NCBI GenBank assembly: GCA_905236545.1
Contig: CAJOQO010000161.1
Coordinates: 1-13,339 of the forward strand
Source of the DNA: an uncultured Lachnospiraceae bacterium
GTDB taxonomy: Bacteria > Bacillota > Clostridia > Lachnospirales > Lachnospiraceae
Length of the DNA stretch: 13,339 bases
Reading direction: 5' to 3'
Each line of letters begins with the position of its first letter. Position 1 is the first letter of the stretch. Position numbers and translations under genes: made by a program. Below the pieces are notes generated by a model. That model was not told where the DNA came from. It made no database searches and worked only from the letters and a program-made list of their open reading frames with translations. This document shows positions 13,086 through 13,339 of this stretch, one piece after another.

Positions 13086-13266
13086 TCTAATTACCTCCGT
13101 GTATAAAACTGCATATACATGCCATACATGTTGTGATACCGGGTCATAAGGTACGTTTGCCCGTGGCCGTCATGTTATCTGATAAAACGGAACGGACTGT
13201 TTTGACCCGTCTGACACTATATACGCAGCCGGCCGCGGCAGGGACAGTTTTTTTTTCCACCTGTGC

Positions 13267-13292
13267 GGTTGGATCACTATCGTGATCCAACC
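13267..13292. repeat. Perfect 11-bp inverted repeat with TATC centre
   Basis: GGTTGGATCAC at 13267-13277 and GTGATCCAACC at 13282-13292 are exact complements around four bases. Neither strand has Ts after the stem, so it is not a standard terminator; an operator or element-end role is possible. Confidence 0.85.
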
Positions 13293-13304
13293 CCTCTACC
13301 CTCA

Positions 13305-13339
13305 TTCGCAAAACCCGCGCTTCGCAAAGCTCAGCGCTA
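13305..13339 (+). repeat. Degenerate 16-bp direct repeat at the window edge
   Basis: TTCGCAAAACCCGCGC at 13305-13320 is followed directly by TTCGCAAAGCTCAGCGC at 13321-13337. Identity is high over TTCGCAAA and the final GCGC. The array may continue beyond the window. Confidence 0.5.

Larger units (their letters stand above)
13086..13339. other. Upstream region of the SH3b gene, no gene seen
   Basis: These 254 bases hold the SH3b ribosome binding site at 13093-13098, direct repeats ATACATG at 13115-13121 and 13124-13130, an AT-rich TATATA at 13219-13224, a T9 run at 13248-13256, the perfect inverted repeat at 13267-13292, and degenerate repeats to the right edge. No convincing -35/-10 pair for the minus strand could be fixed. 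No open frame of interest is seen. Confidence 0.6.

Noticed and set aside
13241..13256. The T9 run as a plus-strand terminator
   Set aside because: The preceding GCCGGCCGCGGC stretch is self-complementary only in short pieces and no plus-strand gene precedes it closely.
1..13339. CRISPR arrays, tRNA or rRNA genes, transposases or phage genes
   Set aside because: No regularly spaced identical repeats of CRISPR size, no tRNA cloverleaf and no mobile-element protein motif were seen; the 16S-like 14 bases at 13264 are far too short to be an rRNA gene.

Overview
The window looks like chromosomal DNA from a gut-type Firmicute, most likely a member of the Lachnospiraceae or a close clostridial relative. 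It has moderately high GC, strong AGGAGG-type ribosome binding sites, sigma-A-like promoters, and Gram-positive signal peptides on small acidic secreted proteins. It also has the ~444-residue citrate synthase carrying the HGGGNNS motif that I associate with clostridia. I saw no rRNA, tRNA, CRISPR array, transposase or phage gene. This assignment is inference from style and gene families; no database was consulted.

Left part (1-3132, + strand). The window opens inside the last 69 codons of a SpoIIE/PP2C-type serine phosphatase, followed 45 bases later by nagA (N-acetylglucosamine-6-phosphate deacetylase). Next comes a monocistronic-looking gene for a secreted, Leu/Gly/Glu-rich protein with three 14-residue repeats, with its own promoter and terminator. 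A RimJ/RimL-type GNAT acetyltransferase follows.

Middle part (3250-5811, + strand). A second secreted protein, possibly with a PsbP/DcrB-like fold, has its own promoter and a strong terminator. A consensus TTGACA promoter begins on the last bases of that terminator's T-tract and probably drives a two-gene operon: an HD-domain phosphohydrolase and an intracellular GH5 glycoside hydrolase. A 246-base convergent spacer follows, holding a 17-bp tandem repeat and a perfect 8-bp-stem palindrome.

Central divergent pair (6058-8521). Citrate synthase (-) and an M19 zinc dipeptidase (+) are transcribed away from a 130-base region that holds the citrate synthase promoter and an inverted repeat over its probable start site.

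Right part (8601-12659, + strand). This appears to be a three-gene run: a divergent PlsY-like membrane acyltransferase, a small secreted acidic helical protein, and a 991-residue MacB-type ABC transporter (ATPase and FtsX-type permease in one chain). The small secreted gene ends 8 bases before the transporter starts, so the two are probably functionally linked. A bidirectional terminator at 12698-12744 serves the transporter and the gene converging on it.

Right edge (12825-13339). The most striking item is an 86-residue minus-strand gene that joins a very short double-glycine (VSGG) export leader to a single bacterial SH3 (SH3b) domain. This looks like a peptidase-exporter substrate whose cargo is a folded wall-binding-type domain rather than a bacteriocin. 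Its upstream region contains a perfect 11-bp inverted repeat whose left arm continues a stretch resembling the 3' end of 16S rRNA, and then degenerate repeats running off the window. No C39-peptidase exporter lies in the window; if one exists it may lie beyond the right edge.
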